Shown here: positions 61,778 to 64,000 of the stretch, one piece after another | Layout: every line of letters begins with the position of its first letter | Numbering within the stretch: the first letter of the stretch is position 1 | Source: Alkaliphilus serpentinus | GTDB taxonomy: Bacteria > Bacillota > Clostridia > Peptostreptococcales > Natronincolaceae | Reading direction: 5' to 3' | DNA: 64,000 nt | NCBI RefSeq assembly: GCF_009017255.1 | Contig: NZ_WBZB01000039.1 | Span: forward strand, 1 to 64,000 | Program-made: the position numbers and the translations under genes | Notes under the pieces: model-generated | Told to the model about the DNA's origin: nothing | Seen by the model: the letters and a program-made list of their open reading frames with translations, nothing else | Databases searched by the model: none

Positions 61778-62512
61778 ATGCTAGATTTTAAAGAACTTTA
61801 TCAAGCAGTACACCATCCTATCATTGTATATATTTTATTAATTACTCTAACTAGAATCATTGGAAAAAAACTTCTAGGTCAGTTAACATTTTTTGACTTT
61901 GTAACTGGTATAACCCTTGGGACCATTGGTGGGGCCTATGTAGCCACTGAGGTTAAGGGTTACTATGTACTGGTTAGCGCCATTATAATGGCTGCTCTGG
62001 TTTATTTAACAGGTTTTCTAACAATGAAAAATGTTACTGCACGGAAGCTAATAGAAGGAGAACCCATCATAGTTGTTCAAAATGGCAAAATTTTAGAGGA
62101 TAATATGAGTAAGGTAAGATATAATCAGGACGACTTAATGATGCAGCTTAGAGAGAAGGATGTATTTGACTATTCCCAGGTGGAATTTGCAATCCTAGAG
62201 CCCCATGGAAAGCTTAGTGTACAAAAAAAGTCTCAATATAAAAATATCACTCCAACAGACTTAAATATACCAACCCAAGACAGAGGAATATCCTTTGAGG
62301 TTATCAGAGATGGGAGGTTACAAGAGGCTAATCTGAAGCAGAACAATATCTCTTTTACATGGCTTTACAACCAGTTGGTAGCTAAGAATGTAAAAAGCCT
62401 TGAGGATGTCTTTCTAGCCACCATGACTAAGGAGGGTCCGCTATATATCGACTTTAAAAAGGATGAATTAGTAAATCCCCAAAGATCAGAGGATGATGAT
62501 TCTTTAATATAG
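61778..62512 (+). CDS. DUF421 (YetF-type) membrane protein, second paralogue
   Basis: The 244-residue protein has N-terminal helices with ITLTRIIGKKLLGQLTFFDFV and GITLGTIGGAYV, then a cytoplasmic domain with GEPIIVVQNGKILEDNMSKV and DDLMMQLREKDVFDYSQVEFAILEP. These are DUF421 marks, as in 26214-26888, but the two differ clearly, so they are not recent duplicates. RBS GGAGG 10 bases before the ATG. Terminator at 62549-62586. Confidence 0.88.
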   Translation: MLDFKELYQAVHHPIIVYILLITLTRIIGKKLLGQLTFFDFVTGITLGTIGGAYVATEVKGYYVLVSAIIMAALVYLTGFLTMKNVTARKLIEGEPIIVVQNGKILEDNMSKVRYNQDDLMMQLREKDVFDYSQVEFAILEPHGKLSVQKKSQYKNITPTDLNIPTQDRGISFEVIRDGRLQEANLKQNNISFTWLYNQLVAKNVKSLEDVFLATMTKEGPLYIDFKKDELVNPQRSEDDDSLI

Positions 62513-62548
62513 TTGATAAATTTGCAAATGAAAAGAAATAAGTAAAAG

Positions 62549-62586
62549 CTCAAAGGAAATTACTATATCCCTTTGAGTATTTTTTC
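62549..62586 (+). terminator. Terminator of the second DUF421 gene
   Basis: CTCAAAGG/CCTTTGAG arms with a 13-base loop and a following TATTTTTT tract. Confidence 0.8.
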
Positions 62587-62594
62587 TCTTGGTT

Positions 62595-62846
62595 TTACAA
62601 AGGAAAAGCATTAGGATATTCTGTAAATATTTCAGAGTATCCTAGACTGCTTATATCCTCATCTGCAGTTGAATTGTGATTTTCATTTAGTTTGGTGATT
62701 CCCATTTGAAAGTCTACTGAATGATGGATATCAAAGAAAAATTCTTCCTGAACTCTATTCATCATATGAAGGCTAGGATCCTCTATATAGGGGATTTTGC
62801 CAGCTTCAGTATTGGTGTTTTGTGTGCCATCAATATTTATATTCAT
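62595..62846 (-). CDS. Small acidic protein of unknown function
   Basis: The 83-residue soluble acidic protein begins MNINIDGTQNTNTEAGKIPY and contains MMNRVQEEFFFDIHHSVDFQ. It has no Cys, no signal peptide and no membrane segment. AAGGAGG lies 12 bases before the ATG, so the start is plausible. I do not recognise a family. The next gene (hcp) is about 290 bp away, beyond AT-rich repeats. Confidence 0.5.
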   Translation of the reverse strand: MNINIDGTQNTNTEAGKIPYIEDPSLHMMNRVQEEFFFDIHHSVDFQMGITKLNENHNSTADEDISSLGYSEIFTEYPNAFPL

Positions 62847-62949
62847 TGATTTCTTTAACCTCCTTTTAATCTAAATACATACCATAAATTAATATTTTGT
62901 AAGAATTGCCAGCTTAGTCACTAACTGAAATTAGCAATTTAGACATCTA

Positions 62950-63055
62950 CTTATTTTCAATTTTCAATCTTTATATCACTTATTCCCATTCTGTTTTCCA
63001 TTTTTGTTCTTATGCTGTTTGTTTAATTTTCCATTTTCAATTTTCAAATTTTAAT
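62950..63055. repeat. TTTTCAATTTTCAA simple repeat
   Basis: Several copies of TTTTCAATTTTCAA and TTTTCCATTTTTG-like units fill the gap between the 62595 gene and the hcp terminator. No gene is seen in it. Confidence 0.55.
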
Positions 63056-63094
63056 TTTTTATAGTATTCCCATCAGATATGTAAATCCATACAA

Positions 63095-63118
63095 AAAAAG
63101 CTACCCATTTCTGGATAG
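63095..63118 (-). terminator. Terminator of hcp
   Basis: GCTATCC/GGGTAGC pair (one G-U) and are followed on the minus strand by seven T residues. Confidence 0.7.
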
Positions 63119-63137
63119 CCTTTTAAAGCATGTGTTA

Positions 63138-64000
63138 TTATTGAGCCATAAACATATTGATATCGTCTTCTACATTAGTAATTCCGCCTATACCAAAGTT
63201 TTCTACTAAGACCTTTGCCACGTTTGGTGATAAGAAGGCCGGTAAGGTTGGTCCTAAATGGATATTCTTAACTCCTAAATATAGTAATGCAAGTAAAACA
63301 ATTACTGCTTTTTGCTCATACCATGCAATATTATAAGAAATAGGCAGGTCGTTGATATCGTTTAGTTGGAATACTTCCTTCAGCTTTAATGCAATAACTG
63401 CTAATGAATAAGAGTCATTACATTGGCCTGCATCTAGAACCCTTGGAATTCCTCCAATATCACCTAGGCTTAGCTTATTATACTTATACTTTGCACAGCC
63501 TGCTGTTAATATCACTGTATCCTTAGGTAGTGCTTGCGCAAACTCTGTATAGTAGTCTCTGCTCTTCATTCTACCATCGCACCCTGCCATTACAAAGAAC
63601 TGCTTAATTGCTCCTGATTTAACTGCATCTACCACTTTATCCGCCAAGCTTAATACAGTATTGTGGGCAAAGCCCCCAATGATTTCACCCTTTTCAATTT
63701 CAATAGGTGCTTGACACTTTTTAGCCTGCTGAATAATTTCTGAGAAGTCTTTAGTACCGTCAGCCCTCAAAGGAATTTCCTTTAAGCCTGTAAAACCAAC
63801 TGCTCCAGTTACGTAAACCCTATCTTTATAAGAATCCTTTGGTGGAACTAAGCAATTGGTAGTCATTAATATAGGTCCATTGAAACTTTCAAACTCTTGA
63901 TCTTGCTTCCACCATGCATTTCCGTAATTACCAACAAAGTGGTCATATTTCTTGAAGGCGGGATAGTAATTTGCTGGTAGCATTTCACTATGGGTATAAA
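63138..64000 (-). CDS. hcp: Hydroxylamine reductase (hybrid-cluster protein), 5-prime end outside window
   Basis: This is the C-terminal half of Hcp, which reduces hydroxylamine or NO under anaerobic conditions with an Fe-S-O hybrid cluster. Visible are cluster ligand regions [32 protein letters not shown] and [10 protein letters not shown], plus the ending with [17 protein letters not shown]. The frame runs on past base 64000 (before MLPANYY it reads YTHSE), as Hcp is normally about 520-550 residues, so the gene is partial here. Terminator at 63095-63118. Confidence 0.95.
   Translation of the reverse strand, partial: YTHSEMLPANYYPAFKKYDHFVGNYGNAWWKQDQEFESFNGPILMTTNCLVPPKDSYKDRVYVTGAVGFTGLKEIPLRADGTKDFSEIIQQAKKCQAPIEIEKGEIIGGFAHNTVLSLADKVVDAVKSGAIKQFFVMAGCDGRMKSRDYYTEFAQALPKDTVILTAGCAKYKYNKLSLGDIGGIPRVLDAGQCNDSYSLAVIALKLKEVFQLNDINDLPISYNIAWYEQKAVIVLLALLYLGVKNIHLGPTLPAFLSPNVAKVLVENFGIGGITNVEDDINMFMAQ

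Noticed and set aside
1-64000. tRNA or rRNA genes, prophage or transposase genes
   Set aside because: No cloverleaf-like, rRNA-like, phage structural or transposase sequence was recognised by reading; only the non-autonomous repeat at 42235-42493 hints at mobility.

Overview
The window is low-GC DNA from a Gram-positive, spore-forming, anaerobic bacterium, most likely a member of the class Clostridia. A small acid-soluble spore protein (sspH) and the sporulation membrane protein YtaF point to spore formation. Hydroxylamine reductase (hcp) points to anaerobic life. Strong AGGAGG ribosome sites, many TTG starts, and T-rich intrinsic terminators fit the Firmicutes. An Alkaliphilus-like genus is a guess from overall feel only. 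Most genes are chromosomal housekeeping or transport genes. No rRNA, tRNA, CRISPR array, transposase or prophage gene was seen.

Layout. 0-0.7 kb: a duplicated intergenic repeat. 0.7-4.4 kb: a DUF1576 membrane protein with a small partner, then a MarR-regulated FetAB-type ABC exporter. 4.5-8.2 kb: riboflavin operon ribD-ribE-ribBA-ribH behind an FMN riboswitch and terminator. 8.3-13.6 kb: EamA exporter, ytaF, DUF1622, a YcgQ-like protein, an NhaC antiporter, and a FolT folate transporter behind a THF riboswitch. 13.7-21.9 kb: a maltodextrin block (malEFG, a LacI regulator, malQ, a CdaR/PucR-type regulator, an MsmX-like ATPase) with cre/LacI-like operators. 22.2-26.9 kb: peroxiredoxin, glutaredoxin, sspH, a GGDEF-EAL protein, DUF4363 and DUF421. 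27-36.9 kb: aldehyde dehydrogenase, a 13-copy heptamer array, M20 amidohydrolase with LD-carboxypeptidase, uppP, MazG, cupin, asnB, ABC exporter. 37-42.2 kb: a probable six-gene operon led by a YtrA-type GntR regulator. 42.2-44.9 kb: a palindromic MITE-like insertion in the MATE gene terminator, the MATE gene, and a lysophospholipase-like hydrolase. 45.2-50.5 kb: a two-component system coupled to a MacB/FtsX-type ABC transporter. 50.7-55 kb: an L,D-transpeptidase, a MerR-RDD membrane-bound regulator, and two GNAT enzymes. 55.3-61.6 kb: an aminotransferase, sirtuin, RluF and an MBL hydrolase mixed with four broken genes. 61.8-64 kb: a second DUF421 protein, a small unknown, and hcp (cut by the window end).

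The most unusual items are three. The MerR-RDD fusion has its own textbook 19-bp-spacer promoter, which implies a one-component transmembrane regulator that controls itself. The approximately 225-bp palindromic element duplicated a terminator hairpin that overlaps a stop codon. The 56.6-61.6 kb stretch holds several decaying genes: a deletion chimera, a frameshift, an in-frame TGA and a histidine-kinase remnant. Three sensing RNAs or operators (FMN, THF, cre-like) are readable, and at least four self-regulatory operator layouts are visible.
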